Origin: Thermomicrobium roseum DSM 5159 | Lineage (GTDB): Bacteria > Chloroflexota > Chloroflexia > Thermomicrobiales > Thermomicrobiaceae | Reading direction: 5' to 3' | NCBI RefSeq assembly: GCF_000021685.1 | Contig: NC_011959.1 | Location: 1,178,001 to 1,242,000, forward strand | DNA: 64,000 bases | Part shown: positions 52,593-60,222 of the stretch, piece after piece | Layout of the letters: each line of letters starts with the position of its first letter | Position numbering within the stretch: position 1 is the stretch's first letter | Translations under genes and position numbers: made by a program | The notes under the pieces: generated by a model | Seen by the model: the letters and a program-made list of their open reading frames with translations, nothing else | Database searches by the model: none | Told to the model about the DNA's origin: nothing

Positions 52593-53591
52593 TCAGAGCG
52601 TGATCACGAGGAGAGCGATCCAGACGAGGACCAGCACGATGATCGTCCCCCCGAGTAGCAGCCAAGCCGCGAACCGTTCGAGCGACGCAGCCAGGACGGC
52701 GAGTGCCACATTGGCGAAGACCACGATGGTCGCAACGATCGGCAAGATCCACACCTCGCGACGGGTTCCGATACGATCCGGGAGACCGGCAGCGTTCCAA
52801 TGGAGAACGAGCATCTCCGGCAACCGCGAGGACTGCACGAGTAAGAAGACGAACTGACTGGCGAGCAAGAGAAGCGCGAGTCCGAGCAAAACGAGCGATA
52901 ACGGATCCCGACCCAAGCGCGGGACTAGCGTCCCGAGACCTCGCCCGCGTGCCTCCTGTCTGGCCTCGCTCAGCGTCGGGAAGGCAGCGGTCCAGCCAGC
53001 AGCGGCCAGGTCATCACGACCAGCGATCGCCACACTGCCGATGTCCGAATCATGTCGACGGCGCGCGAGTGCCAGCTGATCGAGGAAGGCGACTGGCTGG
53101 GCAGGCGAGATCGCCCAATGACCAGCATCTGTCGAAAGGAGCAGCTGGCGACTGACCGGCTGCGTGGCCACAACTCGTACCGGCCCCAACGGCGTCCGCA
53201 GGCGTCCCACATAATACCCGGGCCAGAAGGGCTGCCAGTTCGGGATCGAACTGCCGAGCACCGCTGCTGCTGGCCCGGCATAGGTGAGACGATCGATGCG
53301 AACCTCGTCGACTCGACCACCCCAACGAATCCGAACCGTTTCGCCGGTCACGTCATACCCGATCGAGAAATACCCGATGACCAGGTAAACGAGCAAAACG
53401 GTTGCCGCACCGCTGATCAAGAAGACTAGCCAGAGAACCTGCTGGCTTATGGTCGACGGAGTCACACCGAGCAGGCCAAGCAGAGCCAGCACGGTCGTGG
53501 CGGCAAAGACGACCACCAGAGCGAGACCGATCAACCCACCTGCTGATGGAGCAGCCCGCGCGCGGTACCTTACCGATCCTCGACCCTGCAT
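52593..53591 (-). CDS. Bacterial PH-like/DUF1648-type membrane protein
   Basis: A 332-residue membrane protein. Two N-terminal helices (LIGLALVVVFAATTVLALLGLL and VLWLVFLISGAATVLLVYLVIG) lead into a strand-rich domain like bacterial pleckstrin-homology domains (VRIRWGGRVDEVRIDRLTYAG, then GPVRVVATQPVSRQLLLS). The C-terminal part has helices around VLHWNAAGLPDRIGTRREVW, the DUF1648 signature. Function unknown. It precedes the CDP-alcohol phosphatidyltransferase gene by 23 bases on the same strand. GAGGAGG precedes the ATG. Confidence 0.78.
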   Translation of the reverse strand: MQGRGSVRYRARAAPSAGGLIGLALVVVFAATTVLALLGLLGVTPSTISQQVLWLVFLISGAATVLLVYLVIGYFSIGYDVTGETVRIRWGGRVDEVRIDRLTYAGPAAAVLGSSIPNWQPFWPGYYVGRLRTPLGPVRVVATQPVSRQLLLSTDAGHWAISPAQPVAFLDQLALARRRHDSDIGSVAIAGRDDLAAAGWTAAFPTLSEARQEARGRGLGTLVPRLGRDPLSLVLLGLALLLLASQFVFLLVQSSRLPEMLVLHWNAAGLPDRIGTRREVWILPIVATIVVFANVALAVLAASLERFAAWLLLGGTIIVLVLVWIALLVITL

Positions 53592-53651
53592 TCCGCGGGC
53601 CTCCTCGATCTCCCACGTCGAGCAGCCAGCCGGACAACGCTCGCTCAGCCA

Positions 53652-55046
53652 TTATGGCAGTGGCGTTGCGGTCGGCGATACCTCCACGGTCGGTGTTCCT
53701 GGCACGGTCGTTGGAGTGGGAGTCGGGGTCGGAGTCGGCGGCGCGTCTGGTGGGGCCACGAACGGCTGGACAGCTGGCGTGGGCAGCGGAGTCAACCCGA
53801 GATGCCAGCGAATCGTCGAGGTTCGGCGTTGCTCGTCGAGCCAACGGCTCAAGGCTTGCCCCCGCAACGCCTGCAACATGCGCTCGCTCAGGGGTCGATC
53901 AGGATCACGTTCCAGCACCTTCACGATGTGCCAACCATACTGGGTCTGCACCGGGCCGCCGACCTCTCCGGGTGCGAGAGCGAACGCCACCTCGTCGAAC
54001 GCACTCGGCATATAGCCGCGCGGCAACCATCCCAGGTCTCCGCCGTTCGGTGCGGTATCGCTGTCGATCGATCGCTCGCGAGCGATCGTCGCGAAGTCAG
54101 CTCCACCCTGGATATCGGCCAGCGCCTGCTCTGCCGCCTCGCGAGTCGCCAACAAGATGTGTGCAGCGTGGATCTGCTCGGCTCGCAGGGGGATCCGCTC
54201 TTCCAGGACACGCTGCACTTTCTCCCGAGCCAGCATCGGCCGCACGACCAATCGCTGGAAGTCAGCCAGGGAGAGACCGGCCTGTTCGAGCACGTTCTTC
54301 TGATACTCCCCCATGAGCGCTGTCGCTGTCGCCCGCGCCTCCTCGGGTGGGACCGTCGGCGTCGGTGTCGGCGATTCACTCGGCGTTGGCGTCGGGGTTG
54401 CCTGCGGCGTCGGGGTAACCCCGGGCTCCGGAGTTGGTGTCGGAAGTGGGGTCGGCGTCACCGCCGCTGTCGCGGTAGCCCAGGCCGCAGCGGTCGGATC
54501 GATCCCGAGCGTCGGTGTCGGCGTGAGCAGGGGAACACTGCTGAACAGGCTGACGGTATAGTCCTCCACCTCTCGCTCGTCGAGCGCAACGCCGAGTTGT
54601 CCCATACGCTGAAGCACCAGACGGTCATCAATCATTTGCCCGACCGTTGCCTGATTGATCGGATCACGCTCGACGGTCGTCAGCTGCTGGCGAGCCTGGT
54701 CAGCGAGCTGTTGGTACTGGACACTCTGCTGACCACTCATGAGATTGGCCAACTGTTGGTATTGACTGATCTGATTCAAGAGTTCCAGGCGCCGCATCTT
54801 CCAGTAGTCGGCGCGGGTGATCGGCTCACCGTTGACTTCGACGACGACCTGGCGCGGCAGGTACCAATACTGGTAGATCGCTCCACCGCCGAGTAACCCA
54901 GCCACGAGCAGCAGAACAACCGATACACCGATGACTGCTGCTCGCTCCTGTACTCGTTCCCGCTCGCGACGAGGAACCCGCCGATGTGTTCGCGCCCTGC
55001 GATCCCCCCATCGGCGGGGAAAGAGCCGCCTCACCCACTCGAGCAT
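53652..55046 (-). CDS. PpiC/SurA-like peptidyl-prolyl isomerase with Thr/Pro-rich linkers
   Basis: A 464-residue membrane-anchored, extracytoplasmic foldase. A basic cytosolic N-terminus is followed by one helix (AAVIGVSVVLLLVAGLLGGGAIY), then a SurA-N-like helical domain. The PpiC (parvulin) domain has AAHILLATREAAEQALADIQ, GADFATIARERSIDSDTAPN and GEVGGPVQTQYGWHIVKVLE. Inside the SurA-like part, about residues 175-240 are a repeated T-P/V-P linker, and the C-terminus ends in a second one. Such linkers suggest an exposed, extended and perhaps glycosylated surface protein. GAGGTG precedes the ATG. Confidence 0.9.
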   Translation of the reverse strand: MLEWVRRLFPRRWGDRRARTHRRVPRRERERVQERAAVIGVSVVLLLVAGLLGGGAIYQYWYLPRQVVVEVNGEPITRADYWKMRRLELLNQISQYQQLANLMSGQQSVQYQQLADQARQQLTTVERDPINQATVGQMIDDRLVLQRMGQLGVALDEREVEDYTVSLFSSVPLLTPTPTLGIDPTAAAWATATAAVTPTPLPTPTPEPGVTPTPQATPTPTPSESPTPTPTVPPEEARATATALMGEYQKNVLEQAGLSLADFQRLVVRPMLAREKVQRVLEERIPLRAEQIHAAHILLATREAAEQALADIQGGADFATIARERSIDSDTAPNGGDLGWLPRGYMPSAFDEVAFALAPGEVGGPVQTQYGWHIVKVLERDPDRPLSERMLQALRGQALSRWLDEQRRTSTIRWHLGLTPLPTPAVQPFVAPPDAPPTPTPTPTPTTVPGTPTVEVSPTATPLP

Positions 55047-55107
55047 CTAGCACCTCGCAGCGTTCCTGCCTCGACGCGATCCCAGAGGAGGAATCAGCGG
55101 ACGAACG

Positions 55108-55428
55108 TTATCGTTCCGGCACGAAGGGCAGGAGGGCAAGATGCCGTGCTCGCTTGATGGCGCGCGCCAGCTGCCGCTGGTGCTTGGCGCATGTTCCCGT
55201 TGCGCGACGCGGCTCGATCTTCGCCTGCGGCGACAGATACCGCCGAAGACGACCAAAGTCCTTGTAGTCTATCTTCTTGATACCGTCCATGCAGAAGGAG
55301 CAGACCTTCTTGCGCGGATAGTAGCGGGTCGCTGCAGAGCGAGCGGGGCGCCCGGACTCTCCGGTCGCTTCCGCTGTCTGCTCGGTCGCCCCATCATCCG
55401 CCGTCATCGGTTCGAGTTCTTCGGCCAT
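55108..55428 (-). CDS. rpsR: 30S ribosomal protein S18
   Basis: A 106-residue S18 of the zinc-binding type: Cys43-x2-Cys46 in KVCSFCMDGI and Cys80-x2-His83 in TGTCAKHQR. The core KKIDYKDFGRLRRYLSPQAKIEPRR is typical. The N-terminus has an acidic extension of about 30 residues not found in shorter S18 proteins. It follows ssb in the rpsF-ssb-rpsR operon. GAGGAGTGAGGGG precedes the ATG. Confidence 0.97.
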   Translation of the reverse strand: MAEELEPMTADDGATEQTAEATGESGRPARSAATRYYPRKKVCSFCMDGIKKIDYKDFGRLRRYLSPQAKIEPRRATGTCAKHQRQLARAIKRARHLALLPFVPER

Positions 55429-55452
55429 CGTCCCCTCACTCCTCGAACGGTC

Positions 55453-55908
55453 TCAGAACGGAACCTGATCGTTCCACGGATCATCGTCCAACGGGAAGTC
55501 CGCATTTACGTCAGGAAGTACCGGTTCTTCATCGACGATGCCTGGCGGCACCGCCGCTGGTGCGTCCGGCGCACGCGGGCTCAGCAGCAGAAGGTCTCGG
55601 GCGATCACCTCGACGACGGTCCGCTCGACACCATCGTTCCCGGTGTAGCGCCGGACGCGGAGTCGGCCTGCAACATACACCTTGGTACCCTTGCGGATGT
55701 ACTGGTCAGCGATCTCCGCCAATCGGTTCCAGCAGATGACCCGAAACCAATCGGTTTCCTCGATCGGCTGTCCGCCTTCACCACCACGGCGCATCGAGTT
55801 GACAGCGAGCGAGAACTCGGTGACCGGAGCCCCGGCTGGTGTATACCGCATCTCGGGGTCGCGGCCGACATTCCCGATGAGTTCGATTCGATTGAGTCCG
55901 CGAGACAT
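55453..55908 (-). CDS. ssb: Single-stranded DNA-binding protein
   Basis: A 151-residue SSB: an OB-fold over residues 1-105 (LNRIELIGNVGRDPEMRYTPAG, WFRVICWNRLAEIADQYIRKG, YVAGRLRVRRY) and an acidic tail ending DDDPWNDQVPF, the protein-interaction tip (usually DDDIPF). The ATG at 55908 is chosen because homology begins at MSRGLNRIELIGN. The longer frame overlaps rpsF. Confidence 0.96.
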   Translation of the reverse strand: MSRGLNRIELIGNVGRDPEMRYTPAGAPVTEFSLAVNSMRRGGEGGQPIEETDWFRVICWNRLAEIADQYIRKGTKVYVAGRLRVRRYTGNDGVERTVVEVIARDLLLLSPRAPDAPAAVPPGIVDEEPVLPDVNADFPLDDDPWNDQVPF

Positions 55909-55943
55909 CGCATACCCCCGGGCTCCGGTCCACGCCGGACCAC

Positions 55944-56261
55944 TCATTCGTCCAGACGAACCATCAGATGGCGCAGGACTTGCTCGTTCAACCGCAGCTC
56001 CCGCTCGATCTCCCGAACCGTGCGCGGCGGGCAGACGAGTTGGAAGAGAACATAGAACGCTTCTTGGAATTTCTGGATGGGGTACGCCAGCCGGCGGCGT
56101 CCCCACGGCGTATCGCGCTTCTCGAACGTGATCGTCCCGCCTTGCTCGACCACCGTGTTCCGAATCCGCTCGAGAGCTGCTTCCAACCGATCGTCAGCTA
56201 GATCAGGGCGAAGAAGCACCATCAGCTCGTACGGGCGAGGTGCAGGTTCATAACGCGGCAA
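55944..56261 (-). CDS. rpsF: 30S ribosomal protein S6
   Basis: A 105-residue S6: PYELMVLLRPDLADDRLEAALERI, GGTITFEKRDTPWGRRRLAYPI, and EAFYVLFQLVCPP are diagnostic. No in-frame ATG or GTG occurs at the expected place. A TTG at 56261 with AGGAGAGG four bases upstream is the best start, giving LPRYEPAPRPYELM. The longer frame upstream is not S6-like. It is the first gene of the rpsF-ssb-rpsR operon. Confidence 0.93.
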   Translation of the reverse strand: MPRYEPAPRPYELMVLLRPDLADDRLEAALERIRNTVVEQGGTITFEKRDTPWGRRRLAYPIQKFQEAFYVLFQLVCPPRTVREIERELRLNEQVLRHLMVRLDE

Positions 56262-56290
56262 CGTTCCTCTCCTTTCCTCGGGTTCGCGCT

Positions 56291-56320
56291 GGACGCAACG
56301 ACCGAACCGTTGCCGTATCC
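56291..56320 (-). promoter_or_regulatory. Hairpin in the rpsF leader, possible S6:S18 autoregulatory site
   Basis: GCAACG (56295-56300) pairs with CGTTGC (56308-56313) around a 7-base loop. GGA/TCC (56291-56293 with 56318-56320) closes the structure with a one-sided bulge on the minus-strand 5' side. S6:S18 complexes autoregulate such leaders in many bacteria. The exact consensus could not be confirmed by eye. Confidence 0.4.
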
Positions 56321-56385
56321 GGGCGGTCGCAGCGCGGAAAGGACGACATCCACAGCAACGCGGCCGCAGGACCGCGAGCAAGGCG

Positions 56386-56391
56386 AGTATA
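56386..56391 (-). promoter_or_regulatory. Extended -10 promoter of rpsF-ssb-rpsR
   Basis: Minus-strand TGGTATACT gives an extended -10 (TGn plus TATACT). It lies about 125 bases before the rpsF start. No good -35 is seen, which an extended -10 can tolerate. Confidence 0.55.
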
Positions 56392-56399
56392 CCAGACGA

Positions 56400-56422
56400 G
56401 CCCCAGAGCAATGCTCCAGGGC
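56400..56422 (-). terminator. Candidate terminator after the 95-residue membrane protein gene
   Basis: Minus strand GCCCTGGAGC and GCTCTGGGGC form a 10-bp stem (two G-U pairs) around an ATT loop. It sits between the membrane-protein stop and the rpsF promoter. There is no U-tract. Confidence 0.45.
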
Positions 56423-56455
56423 CCGTACCTCGAGAAAGCCCGGCTCATTCCGCGC

Positions 56456-56743
56456 TCACGCCGCTCGTGCCTCGAACTGCTGCACGATCGCTGGTCGCCG
56501 TGCTTGATTGATCACCCAGTCGACGAGAACTGCGACGAGCGAACCGACCGCCGCATGGATCAAGTGGATACCGCCGAAAGCCGGCCCGAACGCCGGGAGC
56601 TGTTCGGCAATCCAGATCCCGAGAAACGGATAGGCCGCAACGCGCCACACCCGCTCCGGCAAACGACCAGGAAGAAGATCGTACCAGAGGACACCGAACC
56701 CGTAGCTCAGAGCCAGCATCAGTAAGAAGGTCCCGATCTCCAT
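56456..56743 (-). CDS. Small hypothetical membrane protein
   Basis: A 95-residue protein with about three hydrophobic segments: IGTFLLMLALSYGFGVLWYDLL, RVAAYPFLGIWIAEQLPAF and LIHAAVGSLVAVLVDWVINQA. No family was recognised. GGAGGTGA precedes the ATG and sits inside a hairpin, and a good promoter lies about 60-90 bases upstream, so it is probably real and regulated. It is followed by a terminator-like hairpin, so it is likely monocistronic. Confidence 0.75.
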   Translation of the reverse strand: MEIGTFLLMLALSYGFGVLWYDLLPGRLPERVWRVAAYPFLGIWIAEQLPAFGPAFGGIHLIHAAVGSLVAVLVDWVINQARRPAIVQQFEARAA

Positions 56744-56749
56744 GGCTCA

Positions 56750-56801
56750 CCTCCGTTTCCCTTCGACGGAGGCCGGGCTTTCTCGTTATGTCTTGACGAG
56801 A
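56750..56801 (-). promoter_or_regulatory. Two-hairpin leader sequestering the ribosome site
   Basis: In the mRNA (minus strand) the first hairpin is TCTCGT/ACGAGA (56801-56796 with 56786-56781). The second is CCTCCGT/ACGGAGG (56772-56766 with 56756-56750) around a 9-base loop. The 3' arm of the second contains the Shine-Dalgarno GGAGG of the small membrane protein. This is the layout of a translational switch: RNA thermometer, ligand riboswitch or protein-binding site. Confidence 0.55.
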
Positions 56802-56804
56802 ATG

Positions 56805-56833
56805 AGTATAGTACGGGCTGCGATCACGCGCAA
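56805..56833 (-). promoter_or_regulatory. Candidate promoter of the small membrane protein gene
   Basis: Minus strand TTGCGC (56833-56828), a 17-base spacer and TATACT (56810-56805). Transcription would begin near 56798, right at the first leader hairpin. Confidence 0.55.
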
Positions 56834-56975
56834 CGCGATTCCACCGCTGCCGATTGCTGAACGCGCGCCCCAGGATCGCCGTCGAACGCGTCGAGCGCCG
56901 GGCGAGGCGGCTCCAGACGGGGGATCACTTCCGTTCACAGAGATGAACCAGGAACGAAGCAAATCGTGCGGTTAC

Positions 56976-57923
56976 TTACTCGTGATGGCTGGAAATCGCT
57001 TCGGGCGCGCTCACCGGACCGCGTTCGTCGGCGCGGAGAATCTGTGCACCTTGCCGATCGATCGGTAGTACGAGCGCTTCCCCATCCATCGCGCGTCGCG
57101 CCAGGAGATCAGCAAACGCCCTTTGCACCGCCGACGCTCGCTCCGGAGAACAGAACGCGAGGACCGATGGCCCCGCCCCGGACAGCGCTGCGCCGTAGGC
57201 GCCAGCCACCAGTGCGCGATCGATTGCCTCCTCCAGATGCGGGTACAAGACCGCGCGATAAGGTTGATGGAGCTCGTCGGTCATTGCTGTCCGCAAAAGG
57301 TCCGGCTGCCCAGTCGCCAGAGCCAGGACCAAAAGCGCGGTGTGCGCTGCAGTCCGCACGGCAGTGACCCGGCGCACCCGCCGCGGCAGGACAGCACGCG
57401 CATCGCTCGTGTAGCCGAGAGCATCTGGTACCAAAACGACCGCCACGAGCGGGAACTCGACCGGTACCGCAACTGCCTGCGGCCCTTCCTCGTCAACGAC
57501 CGCGAGCACGACCCCACCGAAGAGCGCTGCACCGACGTTGTCGCCATGACCCTCGAGCTCGCACGCCATGCGGAACAATTCCGAGCGCCCGAGCGGCTCC
57601 CCGCACAGCTCATTGGCGAGAACTAATCCGGCTACGATCGCTGCCGCCGAACTCCCCAACCCCCGAGCCACGGGAATGTCGGAGTCAACGGTGAGCGTGC
57701 CACCAGGGAGCGATCGACCAGTCGATGACGCGTAATAGCGCATCGCCTCGGCGACGAGGTTGCGCCCGCCGTGGAGTTCTGGTCGAACAACTACCCGAAG
57801 CTCGCCGATCGTCTCGTCCGGCTCGTAGCGAGCCGAAAGATAGCGGCCGAGGGCCACCGCCAGCACGTCGAAACCGGGTCCGAGATTGGCACTCGAAGCG
57901 GGAACACGCACTTCACAACGCAC
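56976..57923 (-). CDS. thrB: Homoserine kinase
   Basis: A 315-residue GHMP kinase phosphorylating L-homoserine for threonine synthesis. VPASSANLGPGFDVLAVAL, the ATP loop PVARGLGSSAAAIVAG, GDNVGAALFGG and ALSGAGPSVLAF are all present. It starts with GTG at 57923, overlapping the thrC stop by 11 bases. The last gene of the opp-thr run. Confidence 0.96.
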   Translation of the reverse strand: MRCEVRVPASSANLGPGFDVLAVALGRYLSARYEPDETIGELRVVVRPELHGGRNLVAEAMRYYASSTGRSLPGGTLTVDSDIPVARGLGSSAAAIVAGLVLANELCGEPLGRSELFRMACELEGHGDNVGAALFGGVVLAVVDEEGPQAVAVPVEFPLVAVVLVPDALGYTSDARAVLPRRVRRVTAVRTAAHTALLVLALATGQPDLLRTAMTDELHQPYRAVLYPHLEEAIDRALVAGAYGAALSGAGPSVLAFCSPERASAVQRAFADLLARRAMDGEALVLPIDRQGAQILRADERGPVSAPEAISSHHE

Positions 57924-59226
57924 GAGCCAATACTCCTGCCAGTGCGTCGAGGGTGGGCGCGATCGTCACCGGCCGGTTCGCAAGCGGTCGTGGAGGATCC
58001 CCGAGATGATACGCCAAGACTGCATCCGGATCCTTCAAGACATGACCAGTGAGAATCGCCACAACTCGATCGCCTGGCCGAATGACCCCTCGCGCGACGA
58101 GCTTGCGAACGCCGGCGACCGAGGCAGCTGATGCCGGTTCGCACCCGATTCCCGTTCGATCGACGCGTGCCTTCGCCTCCAGGATCTCCTCGTCGCTGAC
58201 CGTGTCCACGAGACCGTCGGTCAGCTCGATCGCACGGCGAGCACGCTCGTAACTCACCGGATTTCCGATCCGGATCGCCGTCGCGATGGTCTCAGCGGTA
58301 ACGGGACGAAACTCCCGGAAGCCACTCCGGTAGGCTGCGTAAAACGGCGCAGCCCCCGCGGCCTGGATCACTGCCAGGCGCGGCAGGCGCTCGAGCCATC
58401 CCACGTCACGCAACTGAGCCAGTGCTGCCCCAAAGGCCGCGGTGTTGCCGAGATTCCCGCCGGGCAGCACGATCCAGTCCGGGACGCTCCACCCGAGCTG
58501 ATGCAGCAGCTCGAACACGATCGTCTTTTGCCCCTCCAGGCGAAACGGGTTCACCGAATTGAGCAGGTAGAGCCCGAGTTCCCGGCTCGCCTCCTCGACC
58601 AGGCGCATGGCGGCATCGAAGTCGCCCTCCACCTGGACGATCCGTGCTCCATACGCGATCGCCTGGCCCAGCTTCCCTGCCGCGATCTTTCCCGCGGGGA
58701 GGAACACCACACTGGGAAGACCTGCCAGGGCTGCATAGGCCGCAACTGAGGCGGCCGTGTTTCCCGTCGAGGCACAGGCCACCGCCTGCGCACCGATCGT
58801 TCGCGCATGGGAAATCGCGACCGTCATCCCCCGGTCTTTGAACGAGCCGGTCGGATTTTCCCCCTCGTGCTTGAGGAAGAGCTCTTCGCACCCCGTCCAG
58901 TCGGTGAGTTGGGGATGCTGGTACAGGGCAGTATTGCCTTCGGGACGCGTCACGATGGCGGCGGCTGGCAGAGGCGGCAGCAACTCCCGGTAGCGCCAGA
59001 CGCCGCTCCGATCGAGCGCCTGCCAACTCGACAAGCGGACATCGAAGTTGGTTCGCTCGACCACCTCCGCGAGTGGGAATTCGACATGGAGGAGCCCACC
59101 GCACTGGCAGCGCCCAGGTGATCCCGCAGGCTCGAACCTCGCACTACAACGGTCACAAACGAGAGTCATCTGAGCGAGCGCTCCCACCGTTTTCTCCCGT
59201 GCGCTCGCCCGGCCACGCGTCGTCAT
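57913..59226 (-). CDS. thrC: Threonine synthase
   Basis: A 437-residue PLP enzyme making L-threonine from O-phosphohomoserine. An N-terminal zinc-finger-like segment (CDRCSARFEP and CQCGG) precedes the fold type II core. The PLP Lys lies in NPTGSFKDRGM, with GNTAASVAAYAALAG, and VLPGGNLGNTAAF binding the cofactor phosphate. GAGGGG precedes the ATG. It begins eight bases after the oppC-type stop, suggesting read-through from the transporter operon. Confidence 0.96.
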   Translation of the reverse strand: MTTRGRASAREKTVGALAQMTLVCDRCSARFEPAGSPGRCQCGGLLHVEFPLAEVVERTNFDVRLSSWQALDRSGVWRYRELLPPLPAAAIVTRPEGNTALYQHPQLTDWTGCEELFLKHEGENPTGSFKDRGMTVAISHARTIGAQAVACASTGNTAASVAAYAALAGLPSVVFLPAGKIAAGKLGQAIAYGARIVQVEGDFDAAMRLVEEASRELGLYLLNSVNPFRLEGQKTIVFELLHQLGWSVPDWIVLPGGNLGNTAAFGAALAQLRDVGWLERLPRLAVIQAAGAAPFYAAYRSGFREFRPVTAETIATAIRIGNPVSYERARRAIELTDGLVDTVSDEEILEAKARVDRTGIGCEPASAASVAGVRKLVARGVIRPGDRVVAILTGHVLKDPDAVLAYHLGDPPRPLANRPVTIAPTLDALAGVLARAL

Positions 59227-59234
59227 GCTACCCC

Positions 59235-60197
59235 TCAGATCGCGAACATGCGCCGTGGATCGAGTGCGTCCCGGAGTCCATCACCGACGTAGTTGATGCT
59301 CAGCACGGTTAGGAAGATCGCCGCACCGGGGAAGAGAACCATCCATGGTGCGAACTCGATCCAATTGATTCCATCGTACAGCATGCGGCCCCACGTCGGG
59401 ATGTCGGGCGGGAAACCGAGTCCGAGGAAGGACAGGGCTGACTCGGTGATGATCGCTTGTGCGACGCCGAGTGTCGCCGCCACGATCACCGGGCTCAGCG
59501 TGTTCGGCAAGATATGGCGGAAGATGATCCCGCTGGTACTCACGCCGATGCAGTGTGCCGCCTCCACGAACTCCTTCTGCTTGAGCGACAGGAACGAAGC
59601 ACGCACCAGGCGCGCCACCGGCATCCAGTTCAACCCGCCGATCACGAGGACGATCAGCAAAAACATACCGAGCTCGACCCCAAAGAGCGCTTTCATCCGA
59701 TCCTGGAAAAGGTAGGTGATCAGGAGAAGCAACGGGAGGCTCGGGATCGAGATGAACATATCGGTCATCCGCATCAAGAACGAATCCAGGATTCCTCCGA
59801 AATATCCTGCGACCGCACCGATGAGCGTTCCCAGCGTCACCGCAACCAACATGGCGACGACACCCACCGCGATCGAGATCCGTCCACCCCAAAGAATACG
59901 CGCGAAGATGTCATGGCCGAGATCCGTCGTGCCGAAGGGGTGCCGGAGTGACGGTCCTTGCAGGGCTTCCGCCATATCGAACGTGTTCCAGGGAATCGGC
60001 CAGAGAAACGGACCGATGATCGTGGCCAGGATCATGAACACCAAGACGATGGTTCCCGCCACCGCGAGCCGGTGGTGCCGAAACTGCCTCCACGCATCGC
60101 TCCAGAGCGACCGCGGCTTGCGTGTCGGCAGTACCACGGGTGGCCCGACCGTGCGTGCCGCGGTCTCCAGCCTGCGCTGCTCGGTCGCTTCGGACAT
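59235..60197 (-). CDS. Oligopeptide/dipeptide ABC transporter permease (OppC/DppC type)
   Basis: A 320-residue inner-membrane permease with six helices. An N-terminal cytosolic stretch ends in SDAWRQFRHHRLAVAGTIVL. The coupling EAA loop is EAAHCIGVSTSGIIFRHILP. FGTTDLGHDIFARILWGGRIS is the OppC signature. It follows oppB by 25 bases. The ATPase genes of the system are not in the window. Confidence 0.93.
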   Translation of the reverse strand: MSEATEQRRLETAARTVGPPVVLPTRKPRSLWSDAWRQFRHHRLAVAGTIVLVFMILATIIGPFLWPIPWNTFDMAEALQGPSLRHPFGTTDLGHDIFARILWGGRISIAVGVVAMLVAVTLGTLIGAVAGYFGGILDSFLMRMTDMFISIPSLPLLLLITYLFQDRMKALFGVELGMFLLIVLVIGGLNWMPVARLVRASFLSLKQKEFVEAAHCIGVSTSGIIFRHILPNTLSPVIVAATLGVAQAIITESALSFLGLGFPPDIPTWGRMLYDGINWIEFAPWMVLFPGAAIFLTVLSINYVGDGLRDALDPRRMFAI

Positions 60198-60222
60198 CGC
60201 GTTACCCCCCCGTCGCGGCCAC

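Noticed and set aside
53652..54560. Thr/Pro codon repeats as a CRISPR or tandem DNA repeat array
   Set aside because: The repeats are in-frame protein linkers of irregular length, with no spacer-repeat structure.
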